From contig JANXTV010000532.1 of the NCBI GenBank assembly GCA_025352185.1, forward strand, positions 1-6,734: a DNA stretch of 6,734 bases. The letters run 5' to 3'. This DNA is from Oligoflexia bacterium (GTDB lineage Bacteria; Bdellovibrionota; UBA1018). This document shows, piece after piece, positions 1 to 6,145 of this stretch. The notes below the pieces were generated by a model. That model worked only from the letters and a program-made list of their open reading frames with translations, was not told where the DNA came from and ran no database searches. The first letter of the stretch is position 1. The number at the start of each line of letters is the position of its first letter. The position numbers were made by a program, and so were the translations under genes.

Positions 1-1
1 C

Positions 2-226
2 CATAATGAGCACCATGATTTTATGCAGATTCCGGGGTCGAAGCTTCCCGCACTTCGAAAGCTCATTCCCGAATACTACGCCGATTTAACCCATCACCAC
101 TCTTGGACCTGGGTTCTACTCGAGTTTATTTTCCGAAAGGACCTTTCGCTTTCGGACCGGATCGTTCGGAGTCGGGCAGATTTTAATCTCGGTCGAAAAC
201 GTCTCCGCGGGAGCAAGGCGGGATGA
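2..226 (+). CDS. Sphingolipid delta-4 desaturase (DES1/DEGS-like), C-terminal fragment
   Basis: This is the last 74 codons of a gene that begins before the window. The reading frame is already open at base 2, and the first ATG (23) is internal because conserved family sequence lies before it. The fragment opens with HNEHHDF, the third histidine box (HxxHH) of membrane di-iron desaturases. It continues with IPGSKLPALRKLIPEYY and then a SW motif (residues about 28-29). This order closely resembles, from memory, the C-terminus of eukaryotic dihydroceramide desaturase (HNEHHDFPNIPG, an EYY motif, then NSW). Family members introduce the 4,5-trans double bond of ceramide, or hydroxylate C4, in a membrane using O2 and an electron donor. 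The basic tail (RKRLRGSKAG) is presumably cytosolic. The stop overlaps the next start (ATGA), so the pair is likely co-translated. The first two histidine boxes are outside the window, so activity cannot be judged. The family call is fairly sure; the exact substrate in this bacterium is inferred. Confidence 0.83.
   Translation, partial: HNEHHDFMQIPGSKLPALRKLIPEYYADLTHHHSWTWVLLEFIFRKDLSLSDRIVRSRADFNLGRKRLRGSKAG
209..213 (+). promoter_or_regulatory. Shine-Dalgarno of the second desaturase
   Basis: GGGAG lies inside the end of the upstream desaturase frame, 9 bases before the ATG at 223. With the ATGA overlap it supports this start and implies translational coupling with independent ribosome recruitment. 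Confidence 0.55.
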
Positions 227-1197
227 AAGTGATTCGGGACGCCCGCGACGGACCGCTCGTACGTGTGATCTTAAAGGCGACACTTCTCGCGGGATTCGGG
301 ACCTTACTCATCCTTTCCGATCATTACGCGGGTTTCTCGGGCCGCCCCGGGATCGCGTGGACCGTGCTTGCCGCTCTGTACGCTTTTCTGTTTGTGAAGG
401 TCTTAGGTCCCTTCGTCCTGATGGAACATATTCTCGTGCACCGGAAGACGTTTACCCCGAAATATGAATGGCTCGAGGTCGTCGTGATGGTGGTGAATCC
501 CTTTTTCGGCCAGACGTACCAGAGTTACGGTGCTCATCACGTGGGCATGCATCACTACGAAGAAAATGGGGCGAGCGATCTTTCTTCCACCCGAAATTAT
601 CAGCGCGATTCGGTAGCCGATTTTATCCGCTACTTTTTCCGCTTTTTCTTCGTCGGCCTGTTCGAGTTACCGATTTACCTCTCGGGAAGGAAGCAGTGGC
701 GACAGGCGGGAAAGCTCGTCGTCGGTGAAATCGCTTATCTCCTTCTACTCGGGGTAGCGCTCGCCATCCACCCACTCGGCGCCACGTTCGTTTTCGTGTT
801 ACCCCTCGTGGCCGTGCGATTCGCGATGATCTCGGGGAACTGGGCGCAGCATTCGTTTATCGATCCGAATCGAGATGCGAAGCCGCCATTCTTCAGCATC
901 ACTTGCGTCGAGACCCCGTATAACGATCTCTGCTTTAACGATGGTTACCACATTCAGCACCACGAAAAGCCATCTGCTCACTGGGCCGATCTTCCGGTCC
1001 TATTCGAAGCTTCGCGGGAAAAATTACTGCGCGAAGGCGCGGTCATTTTTCGTGGGATCGATTACTTCGGAATTTGGTGGAAACTGATGCGAAAAGATTA
1101 CGACGGGCTCGGTGAAAGACTCTGGGCGACGCCCGAGGGTCTTCGGGGGGCGAAACCCGCCGATTTTATCCGTACGCGAATTGCCCGGATCGATTAG
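223..1197 (+). CDS. Membrane fatty acid desaturase/hydroxylase family protein
   Basis: A complete 324-residue integral membrane di-iron enzyme of the FA_desaturase type (PF00487-like). The histidine clusters are H69-x3-H73, H105-H106-x3-H110-H111, an NWxQH motif (206-210) and H243-x2-H246-H247 (GYHIQHH, followed by KPSAHW). Hydrophobic stretches at about residues 12-32, 44-67, 134-153 and 166-205 are consistent with membrane-embedded helices that place the boxes on the cytosolic face. The family uses O2 and electrons from ferredoxin or cytochrome b5-like donors to desaturate or hydroxylate acyl or sphingoid chains. The ATG at 223 is chosen because it gives an ATGA overlap with the upstream desaturase and has GGGAG at 209-213, 9 bases before it. 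The coupling suggests that both enzymes modify the same lipid, perhaps at different positions. Substrate and regiochemistry cannot be read from the sequence; a carotenoid or aldehyde substrate is not excluded. It converges on the sulfotransferase with no intergenic base. Confidence 0.9.
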   Translation: MKVIRDARDGPLVRVILKATLLAGFGTLLILSDHYAGFSGRPGIAWTVLAALYAFLFVKVLGPFVLMEHILVHRKTFTPKYEWLEVVVMVVNPFFGQTYQSYGAHHVGMHHYEENGASDLSSTRNYQRDSVADFIRYFFRFFFVGLFELPIYLSGRKQWRQAGKLVVGEIAYLLLLGVALAIHPLGATFVFVLPLVAVRFAMISGNWAQHSFIDPNRDAKPPFFSITCVETPYNDLCFNDGYHIQHHEKPSAHWADLPVLFEASREKLLREGAVIFRGIDYFGIWWKLMRKDYDGLGERLWATPEGLRGAKPADFIRTRIARID

Positions 1198-1212
1198 TTA
1201 CTCCCGGTAACT
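1196..1212. terminator. Small hairpin across two abutting convergent stops
   Basis: AGTTAC-TCCCG-GTAACT is a perfect 6-bp inverted repeat with a 5-base loop. It covers the last bases of the + strand desaturase stop (TAG, 1195-1197) and the first bases read on the + strand of the sulfotransferase stop (TTA, 1198-1200). There is no intergenic space for a conventional terminator. Neither strand has a U-run after the stem, so it is at best a weak bidirectional terminator or an RNA 3'-end stabiliser, and it could be chance. Confidence 0.3.
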
Positions 1213-2361
1213 GTAGTGCATCGCCTCCTCGCGAACGATTTCCCAGATCTCGGGCGCGGCGGGATATTCGCTCCGGTGCCGGAGCTTTCCGATCTTTTTA
1301 AACTCCCGCCAGAATTTTCCGTTTTCGGGGGCCGGTTTTTCGAGTTCGCAAAAGGCCAGGATTTTATCCAAGGTGGATTCGGGTGCCGCAACCAGGTCTT
1401 CGTAACGCACTTCGAAGATATTTTTTATCTTCGGGATGTCGGAGCGCAGTTCTTGGATCGCCTCTTTCCAGACCGTCGCCGTCGTTAGCGTGCTCTCCGG
1501 GCCGTGGGCGTCGATCAGCTTCTGGAGAGACGGGACTCGCGGGTACGGAATGAGGGTTTTCACCGTCGGGTGTTTTACCCACTGCCGTTGGTGCTCGATC
1601 AGGAGATAGAGTTTAATCATCGAGTGCGCAACGCTGTCGGGTCGGCGAACGATATGGACGAACTTTGCGTCGGGAAAGAGTTCTTGGAGAAGCGGCATCT
1701 GCATCGAGAAGTACGGGTACTTACAAACGAAGCGGGAACCCTCGAGCTTCGAGGCGAGTAGCACTTTCCGAACGTCGGTTTTAATGCGGTCGACGGCTTT
1801 AGGTCCCAGGCCCGCGGCGGAGAGTTTTTTGAAGTTTAGATCGTAGAGATCCTGCCGCGTCCAGATCTGCCACGCCATGATCGGTTCGGACGGAGAGGTA
1901 AAATCAACTTCGATCGAATCCCGGAGGTGGCGATCTCCCGAGATATTCAGCTTGAGAAAGCTCCGCACCCGTTCGATCGCGAGGATCGAATCGGGGAGCG
2001 TATTCATCACGTTATTAATGTACGCGGATTTTGGGTGGGCGGAGAGGAGGTAGTGGAGAAGGGTGGTTCCCGATCTCGGAAGCCCGATGACGAAAATGGG
2101 GCGATCGATCTTCGTCGCGTCGAGATTCGGGGGCGTGAGTTTCCGTTCGAGGAAACCCAAGGCGGACTTCATCCACTCGGGCTGCGGAATAGGAATGGGA
2201 AACTGGAGCTTAAATGCGCGTCCGAAAAGGAGCTTCGACCAGAAGTTAGCGTAGACGACGGGGACCTCGTCGTATTTTTGAATACGGCCGCGAATTTTCT
2301 GATCGAGGAGATCGAGAGATTCACGATTTTTAGATGCTTCGTTTCCGTCCGGAGATTTCAT
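1198..2361 (-). CDS. PAPS-dependent sulfotransferase family protein
   Basis: A 387-residue protein of the Sulfotransfer_3 type (PF13469-like). It has the 5'-phosphosulfate-binding loop FVIGLPRSGTT (residues 90-100) and a histidine-containing LLSAHP segment just after it. The 3'-phosphate-binding region is FVHIVRRPDSVAHS (234-247). The C-terminal RYEDLVAAPE motif (319-328) is typical of this family. No signal peptide or clear membrane span is visible, so it is probably cytosolic or peripheral. The family moves sulfate from 3'-phosphoadenylylsulfate to a hydroxyl or amine of a lipid, glycan or small molecule; the acceptor cannot be predicted from sequence. An in-frame TAA lies 15 bases before the ATG at 2361, which fixes the start. 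No good Shine-Dalgarno is seen. tRNA-Lys ends 30 bases upstream on the same strand, so read-through transcription from the tRNA promoter is possible. The gene is tail-to-tail with two lipid desaturases, which makes a lipid acceptor a reasonable but unproven idea. Confidence 0.86.
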   Translation of the reverse strand: MKSPDGNEASKNRESLDLLDQKIRGRIQKYDEVPVVYANFWSKLLFGRAFKLQFPIPIPQPEWMKSALGFLERKLTPPNLDATKIDRPIFVIGLPRSGTTLLHYLLSAHPKSAYINNVMNTLPDSILAIERVRSFLKLNISGDRHLRDSIEVDFTSPSEPIMAWQIWTRQDLYDLNFKKLSAAGLGPKAVDRIKTDVRKVLLASKLEGSRFVCKYPYFSMQMPLLQELFPDAKFVHIVRRPDSVAHSMIKLYLLIEHQRQWVKHPTVKTLIPYPRVPSLQKLIDAHGPESTLTTATVWKEAIQELRSDIPKIKNIFEVRYEDLVAAPESTLDKILAFCELEKPAPENGKFWREFKKIGKLRHRSEYPAAPEIWEIVREEAMHYSYRE

Positions 2362-2379
2362 GTGGGACTCGGTTTAGGA

Positions 2380-2485
2380 TTTGTTGAAAAATGGTGAGCC
2401 CAGATGGACTCGAACCATCGACCCGTACATTAAAAGTGTACTGCTCTACCAACTGAGCTATAGGCTCTCACCAAAACTCAACAAA
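2380..2485. repeat. Inverted repeat flanking tRNA-Lys
   Basis: TTTGTTGA at 2380-2387 is the exact reverse complement of TCAACAAA at 2478-2485, and TGGTGAG at 2392-2398 is the exact reverse complement of CTCACCA at 2467-2473. The inner arm includes the tRNA end and its CCA; the outer arm is outside the mature tRNA. In the precursor RNA these arms could continue the acceptor stem past the mature ends, with a mismatched A/T-rich internal loop between them. The resulting hairpin-like precursor may affect 5' and 3' processing. Confidence 0.6.
2392..2467 (-). tRNA. tRNA-Lys (anticodon TTT)
   Basis: A 76-base cloverleaf including an encoded CCA. Read on the - strand, the acceptor arm GAGCCTA pairs with TGGGCTC (one G-T pair). 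The D arm is GCTC-AGTTGGTA-GAGC. The anticodon stem GTACA/TGTAC closes the loop CTTTTAA, whose central TTT reads lysine codons. The variable loop is GGGTC. The T arm is GATGG-TTCGAGT-CCATC, then discriminator A and CCA. All stems pair, and the invariant positions (T8, A14, GG in the D loop, TTC in the T loop) are present. It lies between purA and the sulfotransferase, on the same strand as both. Confidence 0.97.
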
Positions 2486-2501
2486 TTTCAAAACCTTGAA
2501 A
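2486..2501. other. Palindromic hairpin in the tRNA 5' leader
   Basis: TTTCAA-AACC-TTGAAA is a perfect 6-bp stem with a 4-base loop, located between the predicted promoter and the mature tRNA 5' end. It is A/T-rich, so the stem is weak. It could shape the leader for RNase P or RNase E cleavage, or may be incidental. Confidence 0.3.
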
Positions 2502-2516
2502 CTAGAAGATCGATTG

Positions 2517-2545
2517 TATCTACCTAACCGCTGGGGTGACTGCAA
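2517..2545 (-). promoter_or_regulatory. Candidate sigma-70-type promoter for tRNA-Lys
   Basis: On the - strand a -35-like TTGCAG (2540-2545) is separated by 17 bases from a -10-like TAGATA (2517-2522). That is 49 bases before the mature tRNA 5' end, leaving a leader of roughly 40 bases. An overlapping TACAAT (2513-2518) and an upstream TTGACC (2548-2553) are alternative elements with poorer spacing. The assignment rests on consensus similarity only. Confidence 0.4.
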
Positions 2546-2674
2546 CGGTCAATTTCTCGAGCGTCGACGATTTTCATTTCGGGCGAACTTTAGAAAGCCG
2601 CGGTCCCGTGCGAGCGAGAATTTTACTCTTGCGCCGCATTAATGCGCGTTAAAAATCGCTATTATTCTGAAGAC
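2546..2674. other. Non-coding gap downstream of purA
   Basis: This is the purA-proximal part of the 207-base space between the purA stop and tRNA-Lys. It holds a perfect 12-base palindrome CGCATTAATGCG (2635-2646), with no U-run after it on the purA strand. I see no convincing intrinsic terminator for purA, no small gene with a ribosome site, and no second RNA gene. purA transcription may therefore continue into the tRNA, or stop by another mechanism. Confidence 0.5.
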
Positions 2675-4003
2675 TTAGTGGACCTTGCCGACTTCGGTAA
2701 AGGGATCACTGAGTTCGAGTGTTTCTTCTCGGCCAGGACCTACGGAGAGCAGCACGACCGGAACACCCGTGAAGTCTTCGATTTTTCGAATGTAGCCGCG
2801 GAGTTCCTCGGGCAAATCACCAAACTCTTCGACTTTCTTCGCGTCGTAATCTGGCCAGCACGGATAGATTTCGTAGTTCGGTTCGATGCGCGCCAGATCT
2901 TCCGCGCGGGAGGGAAGATCGTAGATCGTATTTCCGCCGAGGGAGTAGCTCGTGCAGATTCGGAGGAATTCGAGTCCGTTTAAAACGTCGGCTTTCATCA
3001 GAGCGAGACCCGTTAAACCGTTCACTTCGACGGCGTACTTTAACGCCACGAGATCGAGCCATCCGATTCGGCGTTTCCGTCCGGTCGTGGCCCCAAATTC
3101 GGCACCGATCGTGCGAATTTTCTCCGCGAGTTCAGGTTCCGTTTCTTCAATCTCGGTGGGGAAAGGTCCCGAACCCACTCGGGTTAGGTACGCCTTCATA
3201 ATTCCGACGACCGACCCGATCGCGCCTTCGCCGACTCCGGACCCGGTCAGGGCGCCGCCGGCGATCGTATTCGAAGAAGTGACGAAGGGATAGGTCCCGT
3301 GGTCGATATCGAGTAGGGTGCCCTGCGCCCCTTCGAAGAGGATGGCGCGTTTATGCGCGAGCGCGGTCATGAGTACGGATTTTACGTCGGCGACGTAGGG
3401 ACGGAGCTTTTCGCCAAGCTTCACGCAGCTTTCAAACAGCGATTCGAGATCCACCGGGCTACCGCCGTAGAGTCCCGCCATGAGAACATTCTTTTCTTCG
3501 ATCGCGTGCCGAAGTTTTTCTTTCAAGGTTTTCGGGTCGAGCAGGTCGCCGACGCGGATTCCCCGCCGGGATACTTTATCTTCGTATGCGGGACCGATCC
3601 CGCGCACGGTCGTGCCGAGTTTCCCGCCGGCGGCCTTCGTTTCGCGGGCCGCATCCAGCGCGCAGTGGTAGGGAAGAATCACGTGCGCACGGTCGCTTAC
3701 CCGGACGCGCTCGTACGGGGCATTCGTGATCGCGCCACTCGAGAGGAGCGAATCAATTTCTTTAAAAAAGACTTCGGGATCGAATACGACGCCGTTCGCG
3801 ATTAGGCAGACTTTATCCGCGTGGAGGATGCCGCTCGGAATGAGGTGGAGAACGGTCTTCTTCCCGTTTACGACGAGCGTATGGCCCGCATTGTTTCCAC
3901 CCTGGTAACGAACGATGTATTCGGCCTTCGCGGAATAGAGATCGACGACTTTACCTTTTCCTTCATCGCCCCACTGGGCCCCGACGATCACGACATTCTT
4001 CAT
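2675..4003 (-). CDS. purA: Adenylosuccinate synthetase
   Basis: Cytosolic enzyme that condenses IMP with L-aspartate using GTP to give adenylosuccinate, the first committed step to AMP. The 442-residue length is close to the usual 430 or so. The N-terminal loop GAQWGDEGKGK (8-18) carries the catalytic D13, and NNAGHT (37-42) carries H41. GTTVRGIGPAYEDK (130-143) matches the IMP-binding region. QGTLLDIDHGTYPFVTSSN (227-245) and GATTGRKRRIGWLDL (304-318) are also highly conserved. KADVLNG (337-343) matches the guanine-recognition segment (usually KxD), and the C-terminus has SVGPGREET (420-428). All key residues look intact. Its ATG overlaps the serA stop by one base (TAATG), and GGAG lies 10 bases upstream inside serA, so it is translated as part of the aminotransferase-serA-purA operon. 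No adenine-specific regulator site or riboswitch is visible. Confidence 0.98.
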   Translation of the reverse strand: MKNVVIVGAQWGDEGKGKVVDLYSAKAEYIVRYQGGNNAGHTLVVNGKKTVLHLIPSGILHADKVCLIANGVVFDPEVFFKEIDSLLSSGAITNAPYERVRVSDRAHVILPYHCALDAARETKAAGGKLGTTVRGIGPAYEDKVSRRGIRVGDLLDPKTLKEKLRHAIEEKNVLMAGLYGGSPVDLESLFESCVKLGEKLRPYVADVKSVLMTALAHKRAILFEGAQGTLLDIDHGTYPFVTSSNTIAGGALTGSGVGEGAIGSVVGIMKAYLTRVGSGPFPTEIEETEPELAEKIRTIGAEFGATTGRKRRIGWLDLVALKYAVEVNGLTGLALMKADVLNGLEFLRICTSYSLGGNTIYDLPSRAEDLARIEPNYEIYPCWPDYDAKKVEEFGDLPEELRGYIRKIEDFTGVPVVLLSVGPGREETLELSDPFTEVGKVH

Positions 4004-4989
4004 TAGTGAACCACTCCGATTTTTGCGCCTTCATTAAAGAATGCGAGGATTTGGGTAGCGACTTGGGCACCGATTCGTTCCTTCGCTTCACGGGTCGCGC
4101 CGCCGAGGTGGGCCGTAGCCACGAAGCGGGGATGATCGAGTAAGCCCCGAACCGTTTTCGATTCGAAATGAGGAGGTTCGTTGGTAAAGACGTCGGTTGC
4201 GGCACCCTGGAGGTGGCCCGACTCGAGTGCCGCGAGGAGCGCACCCTCATCGATGATCCCACCGCGGGACGCATTCACGAGAAATGAACCCTTTTGCATC
4301 TTCGCGATGGATTCGACGTTCAAAAGATTCAGATTCCGCGTTTCCTTCGGAATATGGAGCGTTACCCAGTCCGAACCGGCGAGGACCTCGTCCATACTCG
4401 CACAGAGCTTAAAGCGCATTTCGAGGTACTTAAATTTTTCGGGGAGGAACGAGAGGGACGAAATCGCGGTGTCATACCCGAGCACGAGCATTCCCAGCGC
4501 CATCGCCTTTTCCGCGACGATCTTCCCGATATTTCCGAGGCCGATAATCCCGAGCACCTTTCCGTGGAGTTCACTCCCGGTGAACGCCGGTCCTCGCTCC
4601 CATTTTCCCGCGCGAATCAGCGCGTGGCTCTGCGGAATCGAACGCGCTAGCGAAAACATGAGTCCGATCGTCTGTTCGGCGGCGGAAAGCGAGTTCGCGG
4701 TCGGGCAGTTTAAAACGGGGATATTTCTCGCCGTCGCAGTTTTCACGTCGATGTTATCGTATCCCGCACCCGAAGCGACGATGAGTTTTAATCTCGGCGC
4801 TTTATCAATGATTTCGGCGTCGATCACCGAAGTCGAGCGACAGACGACGGCGTCGTAGCCATGAATTATTTTCAGCAGTTCGTCCCGGGTGGTCGCAGTC
4901 CGAACTTCGAGTTCAAAGTTCGGATGAGTTTTCAGGAGTTCGATGCCTTCCTTCGCGATTCCGTCGGTGACGAGAATCTTCGTCTTCAC
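4003..4989 (-). CDS. serA: D-3-phosphoglycerate dehydrogenase, short ACT-less form
   Basis: NAD-dependent oxidation of 3-phosphoglycerate to 3-phosphohydroxypyruvate, the entry step of phosphorylated serine synthesis. The 328 residues cover only the substrate- and NAD-binding domains of the 2-hydroxyacid dehydrogenase family. Features seen are ASGAGYDNIDV (72-82), the Rossmann loop GIIGLGNIG (147-155), NASRGGIIDE (239-248) with R242, DVFTNEPP (266-273) with E271, and TAHLGGAT (292-299) with H294. These give the catalytic Arg/Glu/His set. The usual Pro before the catalytic His is Ala here. There is no C-terminal ACT or ASB domain, so serine feedback through that domain is not expected. The start is GTG, within a 4-base GTGA overlap with the aminotransferase stop. 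It fits the family N-terminus (KILVTDGIAKEGIELL). A neighbouring activity in the family, such as glyoxylate or hydroxypyruvate reductase, is possible, but the motifs and the aminotransferase partner favour SerA. Confidence 0.85.
   Translation of the reverse strand: MKTKILVTDGIAKEGIELLKTHPNFELEVRTATTRDELLKIIHGYDAVVCRSTSVIDAEIIDKAPRLKLIVASGAGYDNIDVKTATARNIPVLNCPTANSLSAAEQTIGLMFSLARSIPQSHALIRAGKWERGPAFTGSELHGKVLGIIGLGNIGKIVAEKAMALGMLVLGYDTAISSLSFLPEKFKYLEMRFKLCASMDEVLAGSDWVTLHIPKETRNLNLLNVESIAKMQKGSFLVNASRGGIIDEGALLAALESGHLQGAATDVFTNEPPHFESKTVRGLLDHPRFVATAHLGGATREAKERIGAQVATQILAFFNEGAKIGVVH
4014..4017 (-). promoter_or_regulatory. Shine-Dalgarno of purA
   Basis: GGAG on the - strand, inside the last serA codons and 10 bases before the purA ATG. 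It supports this ATG as the start despite the one-base TAATG overlap. Confidence 0.5.
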
Positions 4990-6140
4990 GGTTTTTTACC
5001 CGCGTGAGCGAAAGTTTTCAGGGCCGCCCCGACGCCCGTGCCGAAAGTCACGGGGTGGCCGAGTTCGGCTAATACGAGTTCTAGGCAGGAAATTCCGGTG
5101 GTGATGTCGAAATGGCCGCAGTACCCGAAGTGCGAAAGGCGAAAGATCTTTCCTTCAAGTTCATCCTGCCCCCCGGCGATCGTTACTCCGTAAGTGTCGC
5201 GCATGAGTTTCGGAATTTTTTTTCCGTCCTTTAGGGAGGGCGGAACGAGGACGGCCGTAACCGCATTCGACGGTGATTTTTTAGAAAGAATCTCGAGACC
5301 GAGGGCCTTCACCGCGTTCCGCGTCGCTTCGGCGAGGAGCGCGTGGCGAGCGAAGAGGGCGTCGATTCCCTCTTCTTTCATCATACGGAGGGATTCGTTC
5401 AATCCCATAATGAGCGAAATGGCGGGCGTCCAAGCGGTCTGATTCGTTTTATGGGCCGCGAGTTCTTTCGGGAGGTCAAAATAAAATTTCGGGAGGTTTG
5501 CACTCTTCGTGGCGGCCCAGGCGCGGTCCGAAAGCGCAATGAAGGCGAGGCCGGGAGGAATCATCATCGCCTTCTGGGAACCGGTAATCAGTACGTCGAT
5601 ACCCCATTCGTCCATCGGCAGGTTGAAGACGCCGAGTGCGGTGATCGCATCACAGACGGAGAGCATATTAAAATGCTTCGCAATATCGACGATCGCCTTC
5701 ACCGGCATTTGGCAGCCGGTAGACGTTTCAGATGCTTGGAAATGGATCGCTTTCGCGTCGGGGTGTTCCGCGCAGAGGGCGCGCAGGACCGCCGGGTCGA
5801 GCGCTTCACCGGGGGGGAGTTTAATTTCGAGCACACCGAGTTCGAATGCTTGGCCGATTTTAGTCCAGCGTTCGCCGAATTTACCGCCATTAATCGTGAT
5901 AATTTTATCACCCCGGCGAAAGAGGTTCGCCACGGCGGCATCCATCGCGCCCGTGCCGGTCGCAGTGAGCATGATCACTTCCTGCTTCGTTTGGAAAATC
6001 CAGCGGAGGTTTTCGCGAACCTCGGCAAAGATTTTTTCAAACTCGGGCGTGCGGTGATGCGGGATCGGCTGACCGAGGATGGCCGCAACGCGTTCGGGAA
6101 CCGGGGTCGGGCCGGGGGAAAGCAGGTAATTTTTCTTCAT
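4986..6140 (-). CDS. Class V PLP-dependent aminotransferase (serine/alanine-glyoxylate type, possible phosphoserine aminotransferase)
   Basis: A 384-residue fold-type I PLP enzyme of aminotransferase class V (PF00266-like). The N-terminus LLSPGPTPVP (6-15) and HHRTPEFE (28-35) are typical of the AGXT/serine-pyruvate group. The phosphate-binding TATGTGAMDAAV (59-70), the PLP-ring aspartate D164 in VCDAITALG, and the Schiff-base lysine K190 in GSQKAMMIPPG (187-197) are present. R334 in FRLSHFGY (333-340) is the likely carboxylate-binding arginine. Homologues are often labelled serine-pyruvate or alanine-glyoxylate aminotransferase, or historically 'soluble hydrogenase small subunit'. Its GTGA overlap with serA suggests it transaminates 3-phosphohydroxypyruvate to phosphoserine in place of SerC, as class V enzymes beside serA are thought to do in other lineages. 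That role is inferred. The ATG at 6140 fits the family N-terminus; only a weak GAGCGG precedes it. It is the first gene of the three-gene overlapping run. Confidence 0.88.
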   Translation of the reverse strand: MKKNYLLSPGPTPVPERVAAILGQPIPHHRTPEFEKIFAEVRENLRWIFQTKQEVIMLTATGTGAMDAAVANLFRRGDKIITINGGKFGERWTKIGQAFELGVLEIKLPPGEALDPAVLRALCAEHPDAKAIHFQASETSTGCQMPVKAIVDIAKHFNMLSVCDAITALGVFNLPMDEWGIDVLITGSQKAMMIPPGLAFIALSDRAWAATKSANLPKFYFDLPKELAAHKTNQTAWTPAISLIMGLNESLRMMKEEGIDALFARHALLAEATRNAVKALGLEILSKKSPSNAVTAVLVPPSLKDGKKIPKLMRDTYGVTIAGGQDELEGKIFRLSHFGYCGHFDITTGISCLELVLAELGHPVTFGTGVGAALKTFAHAGKKP

Positions 6141-6145
6141 GACCG

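Noticed and set aside
1927..2397. A 156-codon open frame antisense to the sulfotransferase and running into the tRNA
   Set aside because: It overlaps the PAPS-binding region of the real gene and the tRNA edge; its composition looks like an antisense shadow.
2635..2646. The palindrome CGCATTAATGCG as a purA terminator
   Set aside because: The stem is only 4 bp if a loop is allowed, and no U-run follows on the - strand. I keep it as a palindrome only.
3353..3805. A 150-codon open frame antisense to purA
   Set aside because: It lies entirely within highly conserved purA sequence and has no supporting features.
4181..4858. A 225-codon open frame antisense to serA
   Set aside because: No family resemblance and no ribosome site; the opposite strand encodes an intact dehydrogenase across the same bases.
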